From: Betaproteobacteria bacterium
GTDB lineage: Bacteria; Pseudomonadota; Gammaproteobacteria; Burkholderiales; Usitatibacteraceae
NCBI GenBank assembly: GCA_003105245.1
Contig: PQAI01000180.1
Location: 1 to 5,117 of the forward strand
Length of the DNA: 5,117 nucleotides
Direction: 5' to 3'
The notes under the pieces are model-generated. The model saw nothing but the letters and a program-made list of their open reading frames with translations, searched no databases and had not been told where the DNA came from. This document shows, one piece after another, positions 1 to 5,117 of this stretch (the stretch's first letter is position 1; every line of letters begins with the position of its first letter). Position numbers and translations under genes: made by a program.

Positions 1-836
1 CGGCCGATCCGCTCCGGATCGTTGTCGAGGGCCAGGAGATCCACGTCGGCCAGCTCCAGGAGGTGCCCCGACTTGCCGCCGGGGGCCGCGCAGGCGTCCA
101 GCACCCGCTGGCCGTCGCTCACGTCGAGGAGGGGAGCGGCCAGCTGGGCCCCGGCATCCTGGACGCTGGCGAGGCCCGCGGCGAAGCCCGGGACCTCGAG
201 GACGGGTCTCGGGTCGATCCGCACGGCCATGCCGCCCAGGGGACGGGCTTCGATGCCGGCCTGCGCAAGCGTCTCAAGGTACGCCTCGGGACTCGTCCGG
301 CGTCGGTTGACGCGCAGGGTCATCGGGGGGTGGCGGTTCTCGGCCGCGAGGATCCCCTCCCAGCCGTCGGGGCATTGCTCGCGCAGCTTCTGTACCCACC
401 AGGCCGGAAAGCCGAACCTCACCTCGGGCGACTGCCAGGCCTCCCTGCCCAGATCCTGCTGGCGGCGCAGGAAATTCCTCAGCACGGCGTTCACCAGCCC
501 CCGGGCAGCCGGCTGGCCGAGGCGCTCGGCGGCCTGCACGGCGTGGTCGACGATCGCATAGGGCTTGGCGCGCGTGAACTGCAGCTGCGCCAGTCCGACC
601 AGGAGGAGGCTTCGCAGGCCCGCGTGCCGCACGGGCGCGAGCAGCAGCTTGCCCAGCTGCGCCTCGAGCAGGCCGAGCGAGCGCAGGCCCTCGTAGCAGA
701 TCTCCCGCACGATTGCCCTCTCCCCGGGACTGAGCGACGGGTGCCTGCGGAAGCCTTCCTCGAAGGCCGCGGAGAGGTTCCGCCCGGCGAGGGTGTCGCC
801 GAGGACCGAGGCGGAACAGAGCTGGATGTCGAGCAC
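1..836 (-). CDS. rsmB: 16S rRNA (cytosine-967-C5)-methyltransferase RsmB (Sun/Fmu), 5' part; C-terminus beyond left edge
   Basis: RsmB transfers a methyl group from S-adenosylmethionine to C967 of 16S rRNA in the cytoplasm. The 278 visible residues show an N-terminal NusB-like RNA-binding domain (about 1-130, with GLVNAVLRNFLRR at 113-125), then FPAWWVQKL and PPMTLRVN (about 143-177), SVQDAGAQ (224-231) and the SAM-binding motif VLDACAAPGGKS at 245-256, followed by DNDPERI. E. coli RsmB is about 429 residues, so roughly the last 150 are missing, including the two catalytic cysteine motifs. The start is inferred: GTG at 836-834 is the only ATG/GTG/TTG codon in this frame between the htpX stop and the first conserved residues, and no good ribosome site precedes it. 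The gene lies 36 nt after htpX, apparently in the same transcript. In many betaproteobacteria a DUF4390 gene and ntrYX follow; that is expectation, not seen here. Family assignment is secure; the exact start is less so. Confidence 0.95.
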   Translation of the reverse strand, partial: MLDIQLCSASVLGDTLAGRNLSAAFEEGFRRHPSLSPGERAIVREICYEGLRSLGLLEAQLGKLLLAPVRHAGLRSLLLVGLAQLQFTRAKPYAIVDHAVQAAERLGQPAARGLVNAVLRNFLRRQQDLGREAWQSPEVRFGFPAWWVQKLREQCPDGWEGILAAENRHPPMTLRVNRRRTSPEAYLETLAQAGIEARPLGGMAVRIDPRPVLEVPGFAAGLASVQDAGAQLAAPLLDVSDGQRVLDACAAPGGKSGHLLELADVDLLALDNDPERIG

Positions 837-872
837 GGGGCTGCGGGGCCGGCGGCCTCGCGGCCGCGGCGC

Positions 873-1733
873 TCAGGTGGCGACGAGGCCCCGCGCCATC
901 GCGTGCAGGCGCGCGATGCGCTCGCCCGTGTCGGGGTGCGTGCTGAAGAGGCCGGCCACGCCGCCCCCGGACAGGGGGTTCATGATCATCATCTGCGCCG
1001 TCGCCGGGTGGGCCTCCGCGACGGCCATGGGAATGCCCTGGGCGTAGCGGTGGATCTTGTCGAGCGCCGAGGCGAGCGCCTGCGGATCGCCGCTGATCTC
1101 CGCGCCGCCGCGGTCCGCCTCGAACTCACGGGCTCGCGAGATCGCGAACTGGATGAGCATCGCGGCCAGGGGCGCGACGATCATGACGATGAGCGAGACG
1201 ACCGGATTGGCGGGCCGGCCCTCGTCGTCGCGGCCGCCGAAGAGCATGCCGAACTGCGCGAGCGAGGAGATGGCCCCGGCGACGGTCGCGGAGATCGTCG
1301 AGATCAGGATGTCGCGGTGCTTCACGTGCGCGAGCTCGTGGGCCATGACGCCGCGCAGCTCGCGCTCGCTCAGGATGCGCATGATCCCGGTCGTCGCGGC
1401 CACCGCGGCGTTCTCGGGGTTGCGCCCCGTGGCGAACGCGTTGGGCTGGTCCTCGTCGATGAGATAGACGCGCGGCATGGGCAGCCCCGCGCGTTGCGCG
1501 AGCTCGCGGACCATCCGGTAGAGGCCCGGGGCGGAAGCCTCGTCGACCTCCCGGGCGGCGTACATCCGCAGGACCATCTTGTCCGAGAACCAGTAGGCCC
1601 ACAGGTTCATCGCCCCGCCGAGCACGAGCGCGAGGAGCATTCCCTGGGCGCCGCCCAGCATGGCGCCGACCGTGCCGAAGAGGGCGACGATCGCCGCCAT
1701 CAGGAGGGAGGTCTTCAGCCAGTTGCCGAACAT
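873..1733 (-). CDS. htpX: Membrane zinc metalloprotease HtpX (M48B family)
   Basis: HtpX is an inner-membrane endopeptidase that cleaves misfolded or damaged membrane proteins and works alongside FtsH. The 286-residue product matches the family's usual length (about 280-295). Two hydrophobic segments (about 8-28 and 31-48) form the N-terminal hairpin. The zinc motif HELAH is at 132-136, and the third-ligand motif EFEAD is at 203-207 (predicted ligand E203). Two more hydrophobic stretches lie at about 144-167 and 178-198. The motif [14 protein letters not shown] at 263-276 is typical of the C-terminus. An in-frame ATG 75 nt upstream would add a polar, proline/serine-rich leader, so I prefer ATG 1733: it places the membrane segment at the N-terminus and has GGAG (1745-1748 on the minus strand) 11 nt ahead. 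It follows fmt after 71 nt and precedes rsmB by 36 nt. Co-transcription with both is likely. No key residue is missing. Confidence 0.97.
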   Translation of the reverse strand: MFGNWLKTSLLMAAIVALFGTVGAMLGGAQGMLLALVLGGAMNLWAYWFSDKMVLRMYAAREVDEASAPGLYRMVRELAQRAGLPMPRVYLIDEDQPNAFATGRNPENAAVAATTGIMRILSERELRGVMAHELAHVKHRDILISTISATVAGAISSLAQFGMLFGGRDDEGRPANPVVSLIVMIVAPLAAMLIQFAISRAREFEADRGGAEISGDPQALASALDKIHRYAQGIPMAVAEAHPATAQMMIMNPLSGGGVAGLFSTHPDTGERIARLHAMARGLVAT

Positions 1734-1759
1734 CGTTTCCGTTTCTCCGAGTGAGGAAG

Positions 1760-1788
1760 CCGCGGGATCGCGGCATCCGCTAGATGCC
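1760..1788. other. Two overlapping small inverted repeats between fmt and htpX
   Basis: In the 71-nt fmt-htpX gap, CCGCG/CGCGG (1760-1764 and 1769-1773, loop GGAT) and GGCATC/GATGCC (1772-1777 and 1783-1788, loop CGCTA) are perfect short dyads sharing two bases. Neither is followed by a T-run in the leftward direction, so intrinsic termination is unlikely. They might be an mRNA stability or processing structure, or simply chance in GC-rich DNA. Confidence 0.35.
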
Positions 1789-1804
1789 TTCGACCCCGGG
1801 AAAT

Positions 1805-2743
1805 TCAAGCGTTCCCTGCCGTCGCGCTCCCAAGCCGGGCGCCCGCGGGAATCGGCCGGCCCTTCACGAAGTCAACCGCCGGCATTCTTCGCGAGCCGGG
1901 CCTTTGCAGGACAGTGAGCACTAACGCATCCTTGCCGCAGGCCACCACCGGGCAATCGCCCTCGAAGCCGATCACCGTCCCAGGCTCGCCTCTTCCGGCC
2001 ACGGGCCTCGCCTGCCAGATCTTGAGGGGCTCCCCCTCGAGCGCCGTTTCCGCCCCCGGGAAGGGATCGAAGGCGCGGACCTGGCGATCCAGTACGGTAG
2101 CGTCGAGACGCCAATCGAGGGGCGCCTCCGCCTTCTCGATCTTGGCGGCGTAGGTCACGCCCTCGGCGGGCTGCGCCCGGGGAACCAGGCTATCGAGCTT
2201 CCGGAGCGCTTCCACGATTGCCTCGGCCCCGGCCTGCGCCAACTTCCCGGTGAGGCTTCCCGCCGTCTCCGCCGGAGCGATGGGCACCCGGGTTTCCAGA
2301 AGGACCGGCCCGGTATCGAGCCCGGCTTCCATCTGCATGATCCCCACCCCGGATTCGGTGTCGCCCGCCTGGATCGCCCGCTGGACCGGCGCGGCGCCAC
2401 GCCAGCGTGGCAACAGGGACCCATGGATGTTCAGGCACCCGCGCGCCGGGATAGCAAGCACTGACTTCGGAAGGATCAGTCCGTAGGCGGCAACCACCAT
2501 CACTTCCGGCCGTGCTGCCTCGATGACGGCGACGGCCTCGGGGTCCTTGAGCGTGGCAGGCTTGGCCACGGCCAGCCCCAGGGTGGACGCCAGCTCCGCG
2601 ACGGCACTGGGCCTGGATTTGAGTCCGCGACCCGACGGCCGATCGGGCTGGGTCAGGACGAGCGCGATGTCGTGCCCCGCGGCATGCAGGGCGCCCAAGG
2701 CTCGGGCGGCGAACGGGGGAGTGCCGGCGAAGACGAGGCGCAA
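1805..2743 (-). CDS. fmt: Methionyl-tRNA formyltransferase
   Basis: Fmt transfers the formyl group of 10-formyltetrahydrofolate to Met-tRNA(fMet), producing the initiator for bacterial translation. The 312-residue product is close to E. coli Fmt (315). The N-terminal Rossmann-type catalytic domain begins [10 protein letters not shown]. The active-site block [16 protein letters not shown] holds N105 and H107, and D143 lies in GLDTGPVL, giving the family's Asn-His-Asp triad. [13 protein letters not shown] (199-211) marks the start of the C-terminal tRNA-binding domain, which continues through [10 protein letters not shown]. The frame stays open upstream into def, but that extension is only a shadow of def with no homologous sequence. 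The chosen start is TTG 2743, directly before RLVFAGTP and 8 nt after the def stop. No strong ribosome site precedes it (AAGG lies about 16 nt back, inside def), which suggests translational coupling to def. Confidence 0.96.
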   Translation of the reverse strand: MRLVFAGTPPFAARALGALHAAGHDIALVLTQPDRPSGRGLKSRPSAVAELASTLGLAVAKPATLKDPEAVAVIEAARPEVMVVAAYGLILPKSVLAIPARGCLNIHGSLLPRWRGAAPVQRAIQAGDTESGVGIMQMEAGLDTGPVLLETRVPIAPAETAGSLTGKLAQAGAEAIVEALRKLDSLVPRAQPAEGVTYAAKIEKAEAPLDWRLDATVLDRQVRAFDPFPGAETALEGEPLKIWQARPVAGRGEPGTVIGFEGDCPVVACGKDALVLTVLQRPGSRRMPAVDFVKGRPIPAGARLGSATAGNA

Positions 2744-2751
2744 GCGGAAGG

Positions 2752-3255
2752 CTAGGCCGCCTTGCGCTGGCGCTTCTTGAGCTTGGCGCGGATGCGGTTC
2801 TGCTTGAGCTCCGAGAGGTGCTCCACGAAGACCTTGCCCTGCAGGTGCTCCATCTCGTGCTGGATGCACACCGCCAGCAGGCCGGAAGCATTCAGCGTGA
2901 ACCGGGCTCCGTTCTCGTCCAGGGCCGTCACGGTGACGCTGTCGGCGCGCTCGACGTTCTCGTAGATCCCCGGCACCGAGAGGCAGCCCTCCTGGTTGAG
3001 CGCGAGGCCCTCCCGGCGGATGATCTCGGGGTTGATGAACACCCGAAGGTCGGTCCGGTCGGGGGTCACGTCGATGACGATCACCTGTTGGTGAACGTTC
3101 ACCTGCGTGGCGGCGAGCCCCACCCCTTCGGCGGCATACATGGTTTCCGCCATGTCCGAGACGAGCTTGCGGGTAGCCGCGTCGATCTTCTCGACGCGCG
3201 CCGCCGGCAGATGCAGCCTCGGGTCGGGGTACTGGAGGATCTCGAGAATGGCCAT
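2752..3255 (-). CDS. def: Peptide deformylase
   Basis: Def is the metal-dependent hydrolase that removes the N-formyl group from nascent proteins, acting at the ribosome exit tunnel. At 167 residues it has the normal length for type I enzymes (E. coli 169). All three family motifs are intact: GVGLAATQ at 44-51, EGCLS at 89-93 with metal ligand C91, and QHEMEHLQG at 132-140 with ligands H133 and H137 and catalytic E134. The C-terminal tail is lysine/arginine-rich, as in the E. coli enzyme, where it contacts the ribosome. The ATG at 3255 gives the expected N-terminus ([13 protein letters not shown]), yet no purine-rich Shine-Dalgarno is visible in the 20 nt before it. It is the first gene of the leftward group and lies 8 nt before fmt, with which it forms the formyl-methionine cycle. 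Confidence 0.98.
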   Translation of the reverse strand: MAILEILQYPDPRLHLPAARVEKIDAATRKLVSDMAETMYAAEGVGLAATQVNVHQQVIVIDVTPDRTDLRVFINPEIIRREGLALNQEGCLSVPGIYENVERADSVTVTALDENGARFTLNASGLLAVCIQHEMEHLQGKVFVEHLSELKQNRIRAKLKKRQRKAA

Positions 3256-3261
3256 AAATGC

Positions 3262-3290
3262 TTGCGAATAGAACGGATTAAGCGCAGAAT
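3262..3290 (+). promoter_or_regulatory. Possible sigma70-type promoter for the LysM gene
   Basis: TTGCGA (3262-3267) and CAGAAT (3285-3290) each match 4 of 6 consensus bases of the -35 and -10 hexamers and are exactly 17 nt apart, in the most AT-rich part of the window. Transcription would begin near 3297, so both downstream hairpins would lie in the 5' leader of the LysM mRNA. The -35 box would fall within the def leader. I could not identify a comparably spaced promoter for def on the other strand. Hexamers of this quality arise by chance fairly often. Confidence 0.35.
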
Positions 3291-3303
3291 TTACCGCACT
3301 ACT

Positions 3304-3330
3304 TGAAAAAGGGGACGCAACCCTTTTTCA
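3304..3330. repeat. Perfect inverted repeat, 10-bp stem with 7-nt loop (hairpin 1)
   Basis: The arms TGAAAAAGGG (3304-3313) and CCCTTTTTCA (3321-3330) are exact reverse complements around the loop GACGCAA. The structure sits between divergent genes, so it cannot be an ordinary 3' terminator for either annotated gene. Its A-tract/T-tract sides with a short G:C core could act as a weak bidirectional terminator or attenuator, or it may be one arm of a dispersed REP/BIME-like repeat together with the neighbouring hairpin. The dyad is certain from sequence; its role is unknown. Confidence 0.85.
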
Positions 3331-3332
3331 GA

Positions 3333-3354
3333 ATATGGGTTCTGCGCCCCATAT
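3333..3354. repeat. Perfect inverted repeat, 7-bp stem with 8-nt loop (hairpin 2)
   Basis: ATATGGG (3333-3339) and CCCATAT (3348-3354) are exact reverse complements around the loop TTCTGCGC. It begins 2 nt after hairpin 1 and ends just upstream of the purine-rich ribosome site of the LysM gene. The tandem arrangement of two hairpins with G/C-rich inner stems and A/T-rich outer stems resembles a paired dispersed extragenic element, but no second copy exists in this window to confirm that. Confidence 0.75.
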
Positions 3355-3355
3355 C

Positions 3356-3366
3356 AAGAGAGAGAG
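3356..3366 (+). promoter_or_regulatory. Ribosome binding site of the LysM gene
   Basis: The purine run AAGAGAGAGAG ends 5 nt before ATG 3372. It supports that ATG over the upstream in-frame TTG at 3303, which would put 23 extra residues ahead of the signal peptide and would start at hairpin 1. Confidence 0.6.
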
Positions 3367-3371
3367 CCGCG

Positions 3372-4574
3372 ATGCGAAAGCTCATTATAGCGTTAGTCGT
3401 CGCTTCGGCCAGTTTGGTTCCGGGACTCGCCTCGTCACAGGCCACCGCCCCCGCGGCAGCCTCGATGAGCGACCTCCAGGCCGACGCCCCCTCGGAGTAC
3501 ACGGTCCAGAAGGGCGATACGCTCTGGGCGATTTCCGGCAAGTTCCTCAAGGAGCCCTGGAAGTGGCCGCAGCTCTGGCAGATGAACCGGGACCAGATCA
3601 AGAACCCGCACCTCATCTACCCGGGCGACATCCTCAAGCTCGACCGCTCCGGCCTGTCGCCGAGCCTGTCGCTCGTCGGTGGCAGCGGGGGTGCCGCCGT
3701 GGCGGAGGGCAACGTCGTGCGCCTGCAGCCGCGCACCCGTACCGAGGCGTTGTCCACCGCCGTGCCCACGATTCCCGGCGCGGCCATCGGTCCCTTCCTC
3801 ACCCAGCCTCTCGTGGTCGAGACCGGCACGATGGATTCGCTGCCGCGCATCGTGGCCACCGAGGAGGAACGCGTGATCGTGGGTGCCGGCAACATCGCCT
3901 ACGTCTCGGGCCTGAATTCGGGTGACGGCATCAACTGGCAGATCTTCCGTCCGGGCGAGACGCTGACCGATCCCGAGACCGGCGAAGCGCTGGGCCTGGA
4001 GGCGGTGCACGTGGGTGACGCCCGCGTGAAGCGCTTTGGCTCACCGAGCACCATCGAGATCACGCGCGCCAAGCTGGAGATCAACCAGGGCGACCGCCTG
4101 ATGCCGGCGCGCGAGGGAACCTTCCCCGCGTACGTGCCGCACGCCCCCGACAAGCCAATCCGCGGCCAGATCCTGTCGGTGCGCGGAAGCGTCGCCGACA
4201 TCTCGCAGTACTCGATCGTGTCGATCAATCGCGGCTCCCGCGACGGCATCGAGGTCGGCCACGTGCTCGCGTCCGTGCGCCGTGGCGACCAGCTCGTCCG
4301 CGAAACGCGCACCTCGCTCTTCAGCGACCTCTTCGGCTTCGGGCCCAAGACCGTCGAGGTGAAGCCCGTCTCGCCGGTCCCCGACACGGTCATCGCCGGC
4401 GCCGACCCGAAGGAGCAGCCGATCATCGCCGTGCGCGGCGACGAGCGCGTCCTGCTTCCCGACGAGCGCAGCGGCCTGGTCTTCATCTTCCGCACCTTCG
4501 AGAAGGTTTCGTACGGGATGATCCTGAAGAGCGTGCGCCCGATCTCGGTCGGCGACGTGGTGCAGACGCCCTGA
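3372..4574 (+). CDS. Exported LysM peptidoglycan-binding domain protein
   Basis: This 400-residue protein is predicted to be secreted and to bind peptidoglycan. Residues 1-24 look like a Sec signal peptide: MRKL, a hydrophobic core IIALVVASASLVPGLA, and an SQA cleavage site. A single LysM domain spans about 42-91 (YTVQKGDTLWAISGKF, ending LIYPGDILKL), with the tryptophan-rich insert PWKWPQLWQMN. Residues 92-155 are low-complexity Gly/Ala/Pro linker. The rest (about 155-400) contains recurring strand-and-glycine patterns: IAYVSGL near 175, INQGDRLMP near 237, GQILSVRGS near 265, SINRGSRDGIEVGHVLASV at 284-302, and FIFRTFEKVSYGMIL near 371. The DGIEVG stretch recalls the small beta-barrel of FlgT- or MreC-like proteins, which is inference only. 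No catalytic motif is visible. A LysM protein next to dprA is common in betaproteobacteria, where its exact role is not settled as far as I know. It is divergent from def and ends in a strong terminator. Confidence 0.9.
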   Translation: MRKLIIALVVASASLVPGLASSQATAPAAASMSDLQADAPSEYTVQKGDTLWAISGKFLKEPWKWPQLWQMNRDQIKNPHLIYPGDILKLDRSGLSPSLSLVGGSGGAAVAEGNVVRLQPRTRTEALSTAVPTIPGAAIGPFLTQPLVVETGTMDSLPRIVATEEERVIVGAGNIAYVSGLNSGDGINWQIFRPGETLTDPETGEALGLEAVHVGDARVKRFGSPSTIEITRAKLEINQGDRLMPAREGTFPAYVPHAPDKPIRGQILSVRGSVADISQYSIVSINRGSRDGIEVGHVLASVRRGDQLVRETRTSLFSDLFGFGPKTVEVKPVSPVPDTVIAGADPKEQPIIAVRGDERVLLPDERSGLVFIFRTFEKVSYGMILKSVRPISVGDVVQTP

Positions 4575-4598
4575 CCTTCCCCTTCGGCCGATTGCGCG

Positions 4599-4628
4599 AG
4601 TGGGGGCTTCGGCCCCCACTTTCGTTTT
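4599..4628 (+). terminator. Rho-independent terminator after the LysM gene
   Basis: A perfect 9-bp stem, AGTGGGGGC (4599-4607) with GCCCCCACT (4612-4620), is closed by a stable TTCG tetraloop and followed by the T-rich TTCGTTTT. It begins 24 nt after the LysM stop codon. It should separate LysM transcription from dprA, implying that dprA has its own promoter or depends on readthrough. Confidence 0.9.
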
Positions 4629-4704
4629 CGGCCCCGTCAGCCCAATCCGGGCCCCGGCCGTTGTAGGATCACCCCCCCGCTTCGCATCCCTTTCCCGGAC
4701 TCCC

Positions 4705-5117
4705 TTGCGCCACGACGCCGCCGAATGGCTTCGCCTCTGCCTCGTACCCGGCATCTCCGGGTCGTCGCAGCGCGCCCTGCTCCGGGCGTTCGGAAGCCCC
4801 GCGGCCGCCCTCGATGCCTCACGCGCCGCGGTGGCGGCCGTCTCCGGACAGGCAGTGGCCGATGCGCTGGCGGCCGGCCCCCCGCCCGGGCAGCTCGACG
4901 CGGCGCTCTCCTGGCTCGAGGCTCCGGGCCGCCACCTGCTCGCGCTGGGCGACGAGGAATATCCGCGCAGCCTCCTCGAGATCCCGGATCCGCCCACGGT
5001 CCTCGGCGCCCTCGGCAATCCCGCGCTCCTGGCGCGGCCCGCGATCGCCGTCGTGGGCAGCCGCAACGCCACCCGGCAGGGCGCCGTGGACGCCCACGAG
5101 TTCGCCCTCGCCCTCTC
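4705..5117 (+). CDS. dprA: DNA processing protein DprA (Smf), N-terminal part; continues past right edge
   Basis: DprA binds incoming single-stranded DNA during natural transformation and loads RecA; it is also widespread in bacteria not known to be competent. The 137 visible residues cover the N-terminal helical domain (EWLRLCLVPGISGSSQRALLR, about 7-27), the conserved block GDEEYPRSLLEIPDPPTVL (82-100) with LGNPALL, and the start of the Rossmann-like fold, AIAVVGSRNAT..G (113-126). Known DprA proteins run about 360-380 residues, so about 60% is missing. No ATG or GTG is available in frame. TTG 4705 is chosen because it directly precedes the conserved N-terminus, although the frame remains open further upstream and no clear ribosome site is seen. 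The 130-nt gap behind the LysM gene holds a terminator, a run of seven C (4672-4678) and only a poor -10 candidate (TAGGAT, 4664-4669). Family call is firm; the start is tentative. Confidence 0.93.
   Translation, partial: MRHDAAEWLRLCLVPGISGSSQRALLRAFGSPAAALDASRAAVAAVSGQAVADALAAGPPPGQLDAALSWLEAPGRHLLALGDEEYPRSLLEIPDPPTVLGALGNPALLARPAIAVVGSRNATRQGAVDAHEFALAL

Noticed and set aside
63..1754. 563-codon open frame on the plus strand opposite rsmB and htpX
   Set aside because: It is a GC-rich shadow: it runs antisense to two confidently identified genes, crosses their boundary, and its translation is low-complexity Arg/Gly/Glu/Ala with no recognisable motif.
1734..1808. 25-residue N-terminal extension of HtpX from an upstream ATG
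   Set aside because: It would add a polar leader before the first membrane segment and make the protein longer than its family; ATG 1733 has a Shine-Dalgarno.
2744..2869. Extended N-terminus of Fmt overlapping def
   Set aside because: The extension is a frame-shifted reading of the def C-terminus, and Fmt proteins begin at the RLVFAGTP strand.
3303..3371. Extended N-terminus of the LysM protein from TTG 3303
   Set aside because: The extra 23 residues would precede a clear signal peptide and be encoded by the hairpin region; ATG 3372 has a purine-rich ribosome site.
4041..5072. 343-codon open frame on the minus strand opposite the LysM gene end and dprA
   Set aside because: It crosses the LysM terminator and the dprA start and is rich in Arg/Ala/Gly; this is an antisense shadow of codon-biased real genes.
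1..5117. Defence system, mobile element or CRISPR array
   Set aside because: All long genes are recognisable housekeeping or envelope genes with uniform base composition; no transposase, integrase, direct-repeat array or attachment-site duplication is visible.

Overview
The window is a high-GC (roughly two-thirds G+C by eye) housekeeping locus of a proteobacterium. The gene order (rsmB, htpX, fmt and def on the minus strand, diverging from a LysM protein gene and dprA on the plus strand) points to a betaproteobacterium or close relative, such as a Burkholderiales- or Nitrosomonadales-like lineage. That assignment rests on remembered synteny and protein character, not on a search.

Layout: positions 1-3255 hold four minus-strand genes transcribed right to left. 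They are def (peptide deformylase), fmt (Met-tRNA formyltransferase, 8 nt downstream), htpX (inner-membrane zinc protease, 71 nt further on) and rsmB (16S rRNA m5C967 methyltransferase, cut off by the left edge). Positions 3256-3371 are a relatively AT-rich divergent intergenic region. It carries a possible plus-strand promoter and two tandem perfect hairpins that no coding feature explains. Positions 3372-4574 encode an exported LysM-domain protein on the plus strand, followed by a strong rho-independent terminator at 4599-4628. From 4705 to the right edge runs the 5' part of dprA (DNA-uptake/recombination mediator).

Function: def and fmt are the two halves of the N-formyl-methionine cycle. 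Fmt formylates initiator Met-tRNA, and Def removes the formyl group from the nascent chain. RsmB modifies 16S rRNA, and HtpX degrades damaged membrane proteins, so the leftward group combines translation and membrane quality control. The rightward pair is a predicted envelope-associated LysM protein and DprA, separated by a terminator and so probably transcribed independently.

No defence system, mobile element, CRISPR array, tRNA or rRNA gene is visible. The items most worth a second look are the paired intergenic hairpins, the uncharacterised conserved-looking body of the LysM protein, and the run of non-ATG or poorly marked starts (GTG for rsmB, TTG for fmt and dprA, no Shine-Dalgarno for def). 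I found no convincing novel system here.
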